From positions 1 through 64,000 of the forward strand of contig NZ_JVOJ01000050.1 of assembly GCF_001064145.1 (NCBI RefSeq): a DNA stretch of 64,000 nt. The letters run 5' to 3'. Shown here one piece after another: positions 31,887 to 40,864 of this stretch. How positions within the stretch are numbered: position 1 is the stretch's first letter; each line of letters starts with the position of its first letter. Under the pieces are notes generated by a model, which was given only the letters and a program-made list of their open reading frames with translations, did no database searches and was not told where the DNA came from. Made by a program: the position numbers and the translations under genes. The stretch comes from Sanguibacter keddieii (GTDB taxonomy: Bacteria > Actinomycetota > Actinomycetes > Actinomycetales > Actinomycetaceae).

Positions 31887-32425
31887 GCTCAGCCACCGGT
31901 CCGGACCGCTCCGTGCGCCCCGCTCAGAGCGGCGACGCGCGCGCGATCGCTCGTCTGCAGCGGGCCGCCTGGCGCTCCCTCATGGGGCAGGGGGCCCTCA
32001 ACGCTCAGGGAATCACCGAGGAGGCGCTCGCCGCCCAGTGGGAGGCGACGCTGGACTCTCCGCGGCCGGGCGGCACCGCCCTCCTCGTCGCCCTCCACGG
32101 CAACACAATCGTGGGGTTCGCGCTCGCCGGTCCCGACGAGGCCGGGGCCGCCTCGGGCGATTCTGCGCAGTCGGGTGCGGCGGCGGTGGCCGCGACGCAG
32201 GTGTACGAGCTGACCGTGGATAGGAACTTCCGCCGCTCGGGGCACGCGTCGCGCCTGCTGGCGGCTGTTGCTGACTTGACGAGTGGCCAACTGCGCGTCT
32301 GGGTGGGGGTTGACGATGAGGAGCGCCAGCGTTTTTACACGTCGGCGGGCTTTGCGCCCTCCGGCGCGGTGCGCGTGATGGGTGATGGTCCCACGCAGCA
32401 CATGTGGTGGGCTGAGCGCGACTAA
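31883..32425 (+). CDS. GNAT family N-acetyltransferase
   Basis: 180 aa from a GTG overlapping the dapB stop by 4 nt, so translationally coupled. GNAT features are ARLQRAAWRSL at the start, LTVDRNFRRSGHASRLLAAV, where the RxxGxA/G-like loop binds acetyl-CoA, and FYTSAGFAPSGAVRVM at the end. Substrate unknown; sandwiched between dapB and dapA, but no link to lysine synthesis is evident. Confidence 0.85.
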   Translation: MSSATGPDRSVRPAQSGDARAIARLQRAAWRSLMGQGALNAQGITEEALAAQWEATLDSPRPGGTALLVALHGNTIVGFALAGPDEAGAASGDSAQSGAAAVAATQVYELTVDRNFRRSGHASRLLAAVADLTSGQLRVWVGVDDEERQRFYTSAGFAPSGAVRVMGDGPTQHMWWAERD

Positions 32426-32529
32426 AGGCCCACGGCGCGAGCGACGCCACGCGGGTGCGTGCGTGGGGCTCCATCCATCTCGGGGACGCCGTGCGCTTGA
32501 TGCGAGGAGCCGTGCGTATCATGGAATGC

Positions 32530-33426
32530 ATGAGTAACATTCCTCCCCGCCGCTTCGGTTCCCTCGCAGCCGCCATGATCACTCCGATGACCGACACCGG
32601 TGAGATTGATCTGCCCTCCGCGCAGCGCCTGGCGATCAAGCTGGTCGACGAAGGGTGCGACACGATCCTGTTGTCCGGTACGACGGGGGAGTCGCCGACG
32701 ACTCACCAGCCGGAGAAGAATGACCTGACGGACGCCGTTCGTGAAGCAGTGGGGGATCGCGCGTTCATCCTGTGCGGCGCGTGTTCGAACGACACCGCCC
32801 ACGCGGTGCGCATCGGTGAGGGTGCCCAGGAGCACGGCGCCGACGGCATCTTGATCGTCTCCCCGTACTACAACCGCCCCTCCCAGGAGGGCCTGCGCGC
32901 GCACGTGCGCGCCGTGACGGATGCGACCGACTTGCCCGTCATGCTCTACGACATCCCGGGTCGCACGGGCATCGCGTTCTCTGACGCGACCCTCGACATC
33001 CTCGCCCAGCACCCGCGGATCCTGGGCGTCAAGGACGCGACGGGCGACGTGGAAACCGGCGTGGAGCGCATGCACCGCACGGGCTTGGAATACTACTCGG
33101 GCGACGATGGCCTGAACTTCGCGTGGATGACGGGCGGCGCCTCGGGCTTCATTTCCGTGGTCACGCACGTGGCCTCGGCCCAGTATCGTCGCATGATCGA
33201 GTTGCTCGACACCGACCAGGTGTGGGAGGCGCGCGAGCTGTCGTACTCTCTGCGTCCCCTCGTGCACGCCATCATGGGCGGCGGACAGGGAGCGGTCATG
33301 GCGAAGTACGCCCTGTGGCTCCAGGGCGTCATCGACAGCCCGGCCGTGCGCCTGCCGATGGTGGGCATCAGCGATGATGAGGTGTCGGCCCTGCGTCGCG
33401 CCCTGCACACCGCCGGCCTGCTCTGA
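32530..33426 (+). CDS. dapA: 4-hydroxy-tetrahydrodipicolinate synthase
   Basis: 298 aa from the ATG at 32530; the frame is open upstream, but homology begins here. A TIM-barrel class I aldolase condensing pyruvate and aspartate semialdehyde. LSGTTGESPTTHQPEK, catalytic Tyr (YDIPGRTG, about Y140) and Schiff-base Lys (LGVKDATGD, K168) are present. TATCAT ends 7 nt before the ATG with no Shine-Dalgarno, suggesting a leaderless mRNA independent of dapB. In many actinobacteria rnj follows directly; here an ABC cluster intervenes. Confidence 0.96.
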   Translation: MSNIPPRRFGSLAAAMITPMTDTGEIDLPSAQRLAIKLVDEGCDTILLSGTTGESPTTHQPEKNDLTDAVREAVGDRAFILCGACSNDTAHAVRIGEGAQEHGADGILIVSPYYNRPSQEGLRAHVRAVTDATDLPVMLYDIPGRTGIAFSDATLDILAQHPRILGVKDATGDVETGVERMHRTGLEYYSGDDGLNFAWMTGGASGFISVVTHVASAQYRRMIELLDTDQVWEARELSYSLRPLVHAIMGGGQGAVMAKYALWLQGVIDSPAVRLPMVGISDDEVSALRRALHTAGLL

Positions 33427-33433
33427 CACGTAT

Positions 33434-33460
33434 CGCCCCCGTCGAGTTCCGGCGGGGGCG
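33434..33460 (+). terminator. dapA terminator-like hairpin
   Basis: CGCCCCCG pairs with CGGGGGCG 8 nt after the dapA stop; no T-tract. Confidence 0.5.
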
Positions 33461-33506
33461 AGGTGTATGTTCCGCGCTGCAGGGGGCGTGGTGGCGTCTT
33501 CGATCG

Positions 33507-33536
33507 TTGACGATAGCTAATAGTTATACTTAATAT
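33507..33536 (+). promoter_or_regulatory. Promoter of the ABC island
   Basis: TTGACG (33507-33512), an 18-nt spacer and TAATAT (33531-33536), in a strikingly AT-rich stretch for this genome. It lies 50 nt before the DUF4418 gene. Confidence 0.6.
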
Positions 33537-33538
33537 AC

Positions 33539-33557
33539 TTAGGTAAAGCTCATCAAC
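33539..33557 (+). promoter_or_regulatory. DtxR/IdeR-like box (13/19)
   Basis: TTAGGTAAAGCTCATCAAC agrees with the DtxR/IdeR consensus TTAGGTTAGGCTAACCTAA at 13 of 19 positions, including an intact first half-site TTAGGT. It begins 3 nt after the -10, where a repressor would block initiation. Iron control is inferred. Confidence 0.4.
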
Positions 33558-33587
33558 ACTGATCGTTGTCTCACAGGAATGGATACC

Positions 33588-34004
33588 GTGGCAAAGAAGG
33601 ACGTCATCATTCCCCTGGTCCCCGCCGCCCTCAGCGCCCTGCTACTCGCCGGAGGTATGACCGTCTTTTCGGCGTGCGAGCAACGGGCCGACGGCTCGTG
33701 GATGCACTGCCACCAGTGTCAGAACATGGTGGCCGGCAGCGCCGTGGGCCTCATCGCGCTGTACGGAGCCTCCTCCCTCGTGAAGAACAAGCCCGTGCGC
33801 CTGGCCCTGCTCGCGCTCGCGGTTATCGCCAGCGTCGTTGTGTTCTTCATTCCCGGCGGCATCTGCCCGCTGTGCGCGATGAAGACGATGCGCTGCCACA
33901 TCGTCTTCCAGCCCTTCGTGCGCATCATGAGCGTCCTGGTCGCCGGCAGCGGGATCGGGGCGCTGGTGGCGTCCTGGAAGAAGACCGCGAAGCCCTCCGC
34001 CTGA
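33588..34004 (+). CDS. DUF4418 family membrane protein
   Basis: 138 aa from GTG 33588, with AGGA 9 nt upstream; ATG 33579 is the other option but sits on the Shine-Dalgarno. Four hydrophobic segments. Cysteines recur at C30, in CHQC (C41, C44), in CPLC (C93, C96) and at C103 next to His104, a pattern suited to metal or thiol chemistry. This matches DUF4418, small membrane proteins that in my recollection are encoded with FtsX-like ABC transporters. First gene of a five-gene run ending with the ATPase at 38001. Function unknown. Confidence 0.75.
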   Translation: MAKKDVIIPLVPAALSALLLAGGMTVFSACEQRADGSWMHCHQCQNMVAGSAVGLIALYGASSLVKNKPVRLALLALAVIASVVVFFIPGGICPLCAMKTMRCHIVFQPFVRIMSVLVAGSGIGALVASWKKTAKPSA

Positions 34005-34035
34005 CGTATCGCCCCAAATGGGAGACAATGGCGGC

Positions 34036-34899
34036 GTGAGGGCCCTACGACGTTCGAGAACCGTGCGCATCGGTGCGGTTCTCCTCGTGCTATCCCTCAT
34101 CACCGTTCTCGCGATCGTCGTGCGCAATGCGGTGCGCTATCGCGAGGCCGTCGCCCTGGACGAGGCCGGGGACGCCCAGGGTGCCTACGAGATTTTCCGG
34201 TCCCTGGGCAGGTATAGCGACGCAGCCCAGCGCGCCGACGCTCTCGTGGCCACCGATCCTGCGCTGCCGTACCGCATGGCATCCAAGGGGGACACCGTGT
34301 CCTTCGGCTCTTACGAGCAGGACGGAAATACGCAGAACGGTCCCGAGCCGATTCAATGGATCGTCTTAGACAAGATCGATGGCCAGCTCCTGCTCCTCAG
34401 TGCCGACGTCCTCGAGGCACGCCAGTACCATCACGTGCCTTTTGACGAGGTCACGTGGGAGAACTCCGATCTGCGTGCGTGGATGAACGGTGACTTCTAC
34501 GACGGCGCGTTCACCCCCGTTCAACGCGGGCTCATCGAGACGGTGCACAACGAGAACGCGGATCAGTCGATCACCGGTGCGAGCGGTGGAGCCGCGACCG
34601 ACGATCGGGTCTTTGCGCTGAGCGAGACCGAGAGCGTCATCTACCTGAATACGCCGGCTGCCCGCAGCGATATTGGAGCGGCACCCGCCAGCGTGAGCGC
34701 GGCCGCCGGACCCCTGAGCGTCTCCGAGGACGGCACGGCAGACTGGTGGCTGCGATCTCCCGGAACATACGGGTTCGCGACGCAATTCGTCGATGCGTCG
34801 GGCGTGCCCTCGCTCAGCGGCGCGAACGTCGACCTGCAGTACGGGGTGCGTCCAGCACTGTGGATCAACGTCGAAGGGGCCGGTGAGGAGAGCCGATGA
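34036..34899 (+). CDS. Membrane-anchored DUF6273-like protein
   Basis: 287 aa from GTG 34036; GACAAT ends 6 nt before it. One N-terminal transmembrane segment (~10-32), then a short TPR-like helix pair (ALDEAGDAQGAYEIFRSLGRYSDAA), then a C-lectin-like domain with GDTVSFGSYEQDG, PIQWIVLDK, LRAWMNGDFYDGAF, WWLRSPG and YGVRPALWINV. These are hallmarks of DUF6273, usually found in large surface proteins of Firmicutes. The domain should face outside. Its stop overlaps the permease start (ATGA), placing it firmly in the ABC operon. Role unknown; a sensor or binding subunit is possible. Confidence 0.7.
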   Translation: MRALRRSRTVRIGAVLLVLSLITVLAIVVRNAVRYREAVALDEAGDAQGAYEIFRSLGRYSDAAQRADALVATDPALPYRMASKGDTVSFGSYEQDGNTQNGPEPIQWIVLDKIDGQLLLLSADVLEARQYHHVPFDEVTWENSDLRAWMNGDFYDGAFTPVQRGLIETVHNENADQSITGASGGAATDDRVFALSETESVIYLNTPAARSDIGAAPASVSAAAGPLSVSEDGTADWWLRSPGTYGFATQFVDASGVPSLSGANVDLQYGVRPALWINVEGAGEESR

Positions 34900-36086
34900 G
34901 CAACGCGCTGTCTCTGCGTCGCGTTCCCCTCATGACCATCCGCGCGCACCCCATTCGTTCCCTCATCATCGCTGTCCTTGCGCTCACGCAGGCTGCCTGC
35001 GTGTTTGGTGGGTTCATCCTCGTTGGTGCGATGCGGGCGGAGCTCAGCCTCGCAGAGCGCAGGCTCGGCGCCGACCTCGTCGTGTACCCCACGAGCTGCC
35101 TGAACCAGGTGGAGAAGAAGCGCCTCCTCATGCTCGGGACCCCCGTGGGCTGTCACCAGCCGCGCTCGGCCCTGGCGCGTATGTCTTCCAACGAGGATAT
35201 TGCCGCTGTGTCCTACCAGCTCTATGTGTCCGAAACGCTCTCCGATGGGTCCACTCGGTGGGTCGTCGGCTTTCAACCGGAGAGCGACTTCGTGCTGGGT
35301 CCCTGGATGCGCGAAGGGGAGGGAACGTCACTGCCCCGCGGAAGCGTCGTCGTCGGTGCCGCCGTGCCCGGCGCGGACGGGCAGACCATCTCCGTCTTTG
35401 GGCACGAGCGCCCGATTGGCGCGCACCTCCTTGCCACCGGTTCGGAGCTCGACGACGCCGTCTTCGTTTCCATGGACACCCTGACGGACATGATGGCGGA
35501 CGCGCGCGCGGCGGGGGAGGACATTGACGCTTCCCTCGACCCGAGTACCCAATATTCTGCGGCGCTCGTGCGTGCCTCGGACAGCGATGCCATCGAGAGC
35601 CTGACCAATTGGATCAACCTCTACGTGCGCAAGGTCAGCGCGGTGCGCGCCGCCGAGTCGCTCGTCGGCGCCGCATCGGGCATCCGCGCGCACCGCGGGG
35701 TCGCAATCGGGGTCCTGGGAGCGACCTGGCTCGTGTTGCTCGGTGCTCTCATCATCGTGCAGGTGAGCCTCATGAATGAACGGATGCAGGAGCTGGCCGT
35801 GTGGCGCTCGATAGGGGCATCGCGAGCCATCATGAGCCGTGTCATGCTGAGCGAATCGGCTTTACTGCACGCGGCCGGAGCGCTCGCGGGAGTGTGCCTC
35901 GCAGCTGTTACCGTGCCATTCGTGGGGGACGGGAGCCTCGTCGAGGTCCTCGCCGCCCCCGCGACGTCACTGCCCCTCGCAGGCCTCTCACTCGTCGCCG
36001 TCACCTGCGTCGGCGTCACCGGAACTCGTCTCGCGCTCGCTCGAGTCAGCCGCGGGGCCGCGGGGAACAAATCTGTCCTGGTGTAG
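34896..36086 (+). CDS. FtsX/MacB-type ABC permease 1
   Basis: 396 aa. One N-terminal transmembrane segment (~20-45), a ~210-residue extracytoplasmic domain, then three C-terminal segments with NERMQELAVWRSIGASRAIM, the cytoplasmic coupling sequence typical of FtsX-like permeases. Cysteines C68 and C86 (SCLN, GCHQP) lie in the external domain, as in permeases of P19/FTR1-linked iron loci. Overlaps the preceding gene by 4 nt. It would pair with permease 2 and the ATPase. Confidence 0.85.
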   Translation: MSNALSLRRVPLMTIRAHPIRSLIIAVLALTQAACVFGGFILVGAMRAELSLAERRLGADLVVYPTSCLNQVEKKRLLMLGTPVGCHQPRSALARMSSNEDIAAVSYQLYVSETLSDGSTRWVVGFQPESDFVLGPWMREGEGTSLPRGSVVVGAAVPGADGQTISVFGHERPIGAHLLATGSELDDAVFVSMDTLTDMMADARAAGEDIDASLDPSTQYSAALVRASDSDAIESLTNWINLYVRKVSAVRAAESLVGAASGIRAHRGVAIGVLGATWLVLLGALIIVQVSLMNERMQELAVWRSIGASRAIMSRVMLSESALLHAAGALAGVCLAAVTVPFVGDGSLVEVLAAPATSLPLAGLSLVAVTCVGVTGTRLALARVSRGAAGNKSVLV

Positions 36087-36113
36087 GGACAACGGTCAAG
36101 GAGGAATGACGCA

Positions 36114-37322
36114 ATGCTGTCGCTGTCGCGACTTCCGTGGATGAACCTGCGCGGCTACCCCGTGCGGACGGGGACCCTGGTCTTCTTCTCCATGCTCATG
36201 ACGATGACGATCTTCGGCGGAACGCTGGTCGTCCAAGGCATTGAACATGGCCTGCGCACGACCCAGTCGCGCCTCGGGGCTGACATCATGGTGACGCCCG
36301 ACGAGGCCGACACTGACTTCGACGCGCAGACCTTCCTCGTCAACGCCGAACCGTCGTACTTCTACATGGACGCGTCCACGCGCGAGGCCGTCGCCGCCGT
36401 CGACGGGGTCGAAGCCGCCTCCTCCCAGCTCTTTCTGGCCTCGGCGAGGGCGAGCTGCTGCTCGGGGCGATACCAGGTGATCGCCTACGATCCGGCCACC
36501 GACTTCACGATCCAGCCGTGGATGAACGACTCCGTCGGGCAGACGCAGCTGGGGGAGAACGAGGTGATCGTCGGCGCCAACGTGCTCGCCAACGACCCCG
36601 ACAACTTTCAGCTTTTCGACAACACCTTGCGGGTCGTCGGCCAATTCGACCCGACCGGATCGACCCTCGATAACGCCGTCTACATGAACTTCGAGACCGC
36701 GAAGAAGGTCATCGACTCCTCCCTGCGCAAGGGACTCAACAAGTACTCGACGCTCGAAACCGACCGCATCATCTCCTCGGTCATGGTCAAGGTAGCACCC
36801 GGATACGACGCCGAGGCCGTGGCCGCCCAGATCCGCCAGCAGGTGCCCGGTGTCTCGGTCGCCACCTCGACGAAGCTCGTCAGCGGCATCGCCCAGTCCC
36901 TGGAGACGACGTCGCGCACGGTCACCACACTCATCGCCGTGGCGTGGGGAGCCGGCCTGCTCATGATCACCCTCATGTTCGTCCTGATGATCGTCGAGCG
37001 CAGGAGAGAGTTCGCCACCCTCATCGCCGCCGGTGCGCACCGTCGCCTGATCTCGCGCATCATCATCCGCGAGGCGCTCGCGGTCAACGCGCTCGGCGGC
37101 GTTGGTGGAATCATCGTCTCCGGTGTCCTCCTCGTGTCCTTCTCCGGCCTCGTGCGCCAGAGCCTGGGAGGGGGATTCCTCGTCCCGTCGCTGCCCACTC
37201 TGGCGCTGCTCGCGCTGGCGGCGCTCGCGTCGGTGGGCCTCGTCGCCCTCATCTCCTCGTGGATAGCGCTGCGCTACGTGACGACAGTGGACGCCAGCCT
37301 GGCCCTCAAGGAAGGGGAATGA
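36114..37322 (+). CDS. FtsX/MacB-type ABC permease 2
   Basis: 402 aa; AAGGAGGAATG upstream. Same topology as permease 1, with MIVERRREFATLIAAGAHRRLISRI as the coupling segment. The external domain has a vicinal cysteine pair C115-C116 in ARASCCSGRYQ. Sequence identity to permease 1 is visibly low, so the transporter is a heterodimer. The ATPase gene starts 1 nt after its stop. Cys motifs suggest metal or redox function rather than peptide export. Confidence 0.85.
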   Translation: MLSLSRLPWMNLRGYPVRTGTLVFFSMLMTMTIFGGTLVVQGIEHGLRTTQSRLGADIMVTPDEADTDFDAQTFLVNAEPSYFYMDASTREAVAAVDGVEAASSQLFLASARASCCSGRYQVIAYDPATDFTIQPWMNDSVGQTQLGENEVIVGANVLANDPDNFQLFDNTLRVVGQFDPTGSTLDNAVYMNFETAKKVIDSSLRKGLNKYSTLETDRIISSVMVKVAPGYDAEAVAAQIRQQVPGVSVATSTKLVSGIAQSLETTSRTVTTLIAVAWGAGLLMITLMFVLMIVERRREFATLIAAGAHRRLISRIIIREALAVNALGGVGGIIVSGVLLVSFSGLVRQSLGGGFLVPSLPTLALLALAALASVGLVALISSWIALRYVTTVDASLALKEGE

Positions 37323-37323
37323 C

Positions 37324-38001
37324 ATGATCATCGAGGCAACGGGACTCACGAAACAATTCGCCCGAGCCCGCGGGGGAAAGCGCATCTTCACGGCCGTCCA
37401 CCCGCTGGATATAGGCCTGGAGGAACGCCAACTGACCGTTGTTGGCGGACACTCCGGCAGCGGAAAGAGCACACTGGCGAACATGCTCGCCGGCATCCTC
37501 ACGCCGACGGCAGGACACGTACGACTGGACGGCACGGACCTGTACTCGCTGCGCGACGAGGAGCTCTCGCGCCTGCGCAATGAGCGCATCGGCCTCGTTC
37601 CCCAGGGGCACGCGGCCCTGCGAGCCCTGACGGTCCTCGACAACGTCCTGCTTCCCTCAATCCTCTACAGCAGGGACGAGGCACCCGCCGAGCGTGCCCG
37701 CGAGCTGCTGGCTGCCGTGGGCTTGGACGACCTCGCCGATGCTGCGCCCACCGAGCTGTCGGGCGGCGAACTGCGGCGCATGGCGATCGCGCGCGTCCTC
37801 CTCATGGACCCCGCCATCGTCATCGCAGACGAGCCGACCGCCGGCCTCGATCATGCGAACGCGACCACCGTCCTCACCCTCCTGCGCGACGCCGCCGATC
37901 GGGCAGCAGCCGTCCTCGTCGTCTCGCACGAGGCCGAAGCGCAGCGCTTCGCGGATCGCAGCTACGTCATGGAGGACGGCCATCTGCGCGCCAGCGACTA
38001 G
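37324..38001 (+). CDS. ABC transporter ATPase (LolD/MacB type)
   Basis: 225 aa. Walker A GHSGSGKST (42-50), Q-loop LVPQG, signature LSGGELRRMAIAR, Walker B VIADEPT and switch His (VVSHEAEA). Size and type match the LolD/MacB subfamily that drives FtsX-like permeases through mechanotransmission rather than a classical channel. Starts 1 nt after permease 2; last gene of the island. RNase J follows from its own start. Confidence 0.93.
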   Translation: MIIEATGLTKQFARARGGKRIFTAVHPLDIGLEERQLTVVGGHSGSGKSTLANMLAGILTPTAGHVRLDGTDLYSLRDEELSRLRNERIGLVPQGHAALRALTVLDNVLLPSILYSRDEAPAERARELLAAVGLDDLADAAPTELSGGELRRMAIARVLLMDPAIVIADEPTAGLDHANATTVLTLLRDAADRAAAVLVVSHEAEAQRFADRSYVMEDGHLRASD

Positions 38002-38098
38002 CTCGCCGGCCTCCGAACGCGTCAAATGTGAGAGGGCCGACCTGCCCAACATGTCTCCCGATGCGGGCAAAGCGGTGCCAACGTGGCAGACTGGCATC

Positions 38099-39790
38099 AT
38101 GAAGTCTTTGTACGACAACCTCAGCGAACCCGCGCCCCTGGAAGATGGCGCACTGCGAGTGATCCCGCTGGGAGGTCTCGGCGAGGTCGGCCGCAACATG
38201 AACGTCCTCGAGTACCGGGGCAAACTCCTGGTCGTGGACTGTGGCGTTCTCTTCCCCGAGGAGACCCAGCCTGGTGTCGACCTAATCCTGCCGGATTTCT
38301 CTTGGATTGAGGACCGCATGGACGACGTCGTCGGCCTTGTCCTCACCCACGGTCACGAGGACCACATCGGTGCCGTGCCCTACCTGCTGAAGCTGCGAGG
38401 CGACATTCCGATCTACGGATCCGATCTGACCCTGGCCTTCCTCGCCCCCAAGCTGCGTGAACACCGCCTGTCTGACCCGGGCCTCAACGTCGTCGCCGAG
38501 GGCGATCGCCTCACCGTCGGCCCCTTCGACCTCGAATTTGTCTCCGTCACCCACTCGATCCCCGACGCGCTCGCGGTCTTCGTGCGCACCGATGCGGGCA
38601 ACGTCCTCATCACGGGTGACTTCAAGATGGATCAGCTGCCGCTGGATCGCCGCCTCACCGACCTGCGCGCCTTCGCACGCATGGGCGAGGAGGGCGTCGA
38701 CCTGTTCATGGTGGACTCCACGAACGCCCTGGTGCCCGGATTCATTACCCCCGAGCGTGAGATCGGCCCGGTCCTCGATCAGGTGTTCGGCGAGGCCACC
38801 GGCCAGATCGTCGTTGCATCCTTCGCCTCCCACGTGCACCGCGTCCAGCAGGTCATCAACGCCGCCGCCCACCACGGGCGTCGCGTGGCCTTCGTGGGCC
38901 GCTCCATGGAGCGCAACATGCGCATCGCGGAGGAGAAGGGCTACCTGTCGATCCCTGAGGGCATCGTCGTGGACCTCAAGGGCATCGGCGAGTTGCCGCC
39001 CTCCCAGCGCGTCTACATGGCGACCGGTTCGCAGGGCGAGCCGATGGCCGCCCTGTCGCGCATGTCGGTGGGATCGCACCGCACCGTGACAATCGAGCCG
39101 GGCGACATGGTCGTGCTCGCATCCTCGCTGATCCCGGGCAACGAGAACTCCGTGTACCGCGTCATCAACGACCTGACCCGCCTGGGAGCACGCGTCGTGT
39201 CCAAGGAGAACGCGAAGGTGCACGTGTCGGGTCACGCGAGCGCCGGCGAGCTCATCTACTGCTACAACATCGTCCAGCCCAAGAACGTCATGCCCATCCA
39301 CGGCGAGGTCCGTCACCTGGTGGGCAACGGTCAGCTGGCCGTCAAGACGGGCATCGACCCGCAGAACGTGGTCCTGGCCGAGGACGGCGTGACAGTCGAT
39401 CTCAAGGACGGCGTCGCGCGCGTGTCGGGCATCGTGCCCTGCGAGTACGTGTACGTGGACGGCCGCTCGATCGGAGAGATCTCCGAGGACGAGCTGGAGA
39501 CCCGCCGCACCCTGGGGTCGGAGGGCTTCATCTCGATCTTCGCGGTCGTCGAGCACGACTCGGGCATGGTTCTGGCTGGTCCCGAGATTCGCGCGATCGG
39601 CATGGCCGAGGACGATTCGGTGTTCGAGGAGATCCTCCCCGATGTGGCGCAGGCGCTCAAGGATGCGGCTGCTCCCGGCGGCCAGGACCCCTACGTCCTG
39701 CAGCAGGCGATGCGCCGCGTGATGGGACGCTGGGTGGCGCGCCGTCTGCGGCGTCGTCCTATGATCGTTCCGGTCGTGACCGAGCAGTAG
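38099..39790 (+). CDS. rnj: Ribonuclease J
   Basis: 563 aa from ATG 38099; the longer frame starts inside the ATPase gene. Metallo-beta-lactamase/beta-CASP nuclease with HGHEDH at 84-89, the beta-CASP SFASHVHRVQQV segment, and HVSGHAS and IHGE further on. The C-terminal domain ends in RRRPMIVPVVTEQ. It performs 5'-3' exo and endo RNA processing, including rRNA ends. CAGACT ends 6 nt before the ATG and no Shine-Dalgarno is seen. Usually next to dapA in actinobacteria. Confidence 0.95.
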   Translation: MKSLYDNLSEPAPLEDGALRVIPLGGLGEVGRNMNVLEYRGKLLVVDCGVLFPEETQPGVDLILPDFSWIEDRMDDVVGLVLTHGHEDHIGAVPYLLKLRGDIPIYGSDLTLAFLAPKLREHRLSDPGLNVVAEGDRLTVGPFDLEFVSVTHSIPDALAVFVRTDAGNVLITGDFKMDQLPLDRRLTDLRAFARMGEEGVDLFMVDSTNALVPGFITPEREIGPVLDQVFGEATGQIVVASFASHVHRVQQVINAAAHHGRRVAFVGRSMERNMRIAEEKGYLSIPEGIVVDLKGIGELPPSQRVYMATGSQGEPMAALSRMSVGSHRTVTIEPGDMVVLASSLIPGNENSVYRVINDLTRLGARVVSKENAKVHVSGHASAGELIYCYNIVQPKNVMPIHGEVRHLVGNGQLAVKTGIDPQNVVLAEDGVTVDLKDGVARVSGIVPCEYVYVDGRSIGEISEDELETRRTLGSEGFISIFAVVEHDSGMVLAGPEIRAIGMAEDDSVFEEILPDVAQALKDAAAPGGQDPYVLQQAMRRVMGRWVARRLRRRPMIVPVVTEQ

Positions 39791-39859
39791 GCAGGCATTC
39801 TTCATTGACGATGCCCTGGCGTGCTGGGCGGTAGCGCGCGCTTGAAGGAAGGAATCTAC

Positions 39860-40807
39860 GTGTCGGGTCGTTTCATTTCGACGCATTCTGTCGCTCTCGT
39901 GTTGCCGATGCACATCGCGTACGTGCCGGAGCGCGGCGGATCCGTTCATGCGGATGCAGCCAGCTCGCGCCCGGGCGGCGGCTTCACGACCCTGTGTGCC
40001 GCTGCGGCCATGGGCGTGCCGACGGCAGCCGCGTCACCGCTGGGCACGGGGCCTAACTCCTTCGCGGTTCGTCAGCAGCTGGTCGAGGCCGGCGTCGATG
40101 TCCTGACCCCCGAGCTGGTCGGTGACATTGGCGTGGTCATCCAGCTGATCGTCGAGGATGGCTCGATGCGCTCGGTCGTGACCGCCGGCGTTGAATCCGA
40201 GCCTTCGCGTGCGGCTCTCGACCGTATCGAGCTGCGCGAGGGAGACGTCGTGCACGTGGCTGCCTCTGACATGACGAGCGCGCACGCGGCTTCCGAGCTG
40301 AGCGAATGGGCCGCGTCGCTGCCGCCCTTCGTGACACTTGTCGTCTCGGTGTCGCCCGCGGTCGCCCAGGTTCCCGTTGAAGCGTGGGAGATGATCTTCC
40401 CCCGTGCCGACGTCGTGACGATGAACAGCTGGGAGGCCGCCACGCTGGCCGGAATTCTCGACGCCAACCGTCACGGCTCCACGATTCGCACCTACATGCG
40501 CCCCGACGCGGCCACGGTTCGACGCGTGGGGGAGCGGGGGTGCGAGCTGCAGAAGGTCGCGGATGCTCCCGTCATCTCGATTCCCGCGTTCCAGTCGCGC
40601 ATCGCGGACACCGCGGGCGTGGGCGATACCCACATCGGAGAGATGTGTGCGGGCCTGGCCATGGGCTACGACCTGGAGACCGCATGCCTGATGGCGAACG
40701 CGGGTGCCGCGCTGGCCATCTCCCATGAGTCGGCCCTGCCCGTCCCCACGCGCGAGCAGGTTGAAAACGTGCTCGAAACCGGGGTTGTTACGAACATCCT
40801 GCGCTGA
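39860..40807 (+). CDS. PfkB family sugar kinase
   Basis: 315 aa from GTG 39860, which has a strong GAAGGAAGGAA site 6 nt upstream. Ribokinase-like fold with the glycine-rich RPGGGFTTLCAAAAMGVPTA near the start. The C-terminal PfkB signature reads DTAGVGDTHIGEMCAGLA: the usual DTxGAGDxF is altered to GVGDTH, but the catalytic Asp is kept. Sugar substrate unknown (ribokinase, fructokinase or nucleoside kinase). Lies between rnj and ftsK. Confidence 0.85.
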   Translation: MSGRFISTHSVALVLPMHIAYVPERGGSVHADAASSRPGGGFTTLCAAAAMGVPTAAASPLGTGPNSFAVRQQLVEAGVDVLTPELVGDIGVVIQLIVEDGSMRSVVTAGVESEPSRAALDRIELREGDVVHVAASDMTSAHAASELSEWAASLPPFVTLVVSVSPAVAQVPVEAWEMIFPRADVVTMNSWEAATLAGILDANRHGSTIRTYMRPDAATVRRVGERGCELQKVADAPVISIPAFQSRIADTAGVGDTHIGEMCAGLAMGYDLETACLMANAGAALAISHESALPVPTREQVENVLETGVVTNILR

Positions 40808-40864
40808 TCTCGCGCGGCGCGCCTGGCAGTGTGGGGCCGCGGCTGGCGATATGGTGGAAAGATC

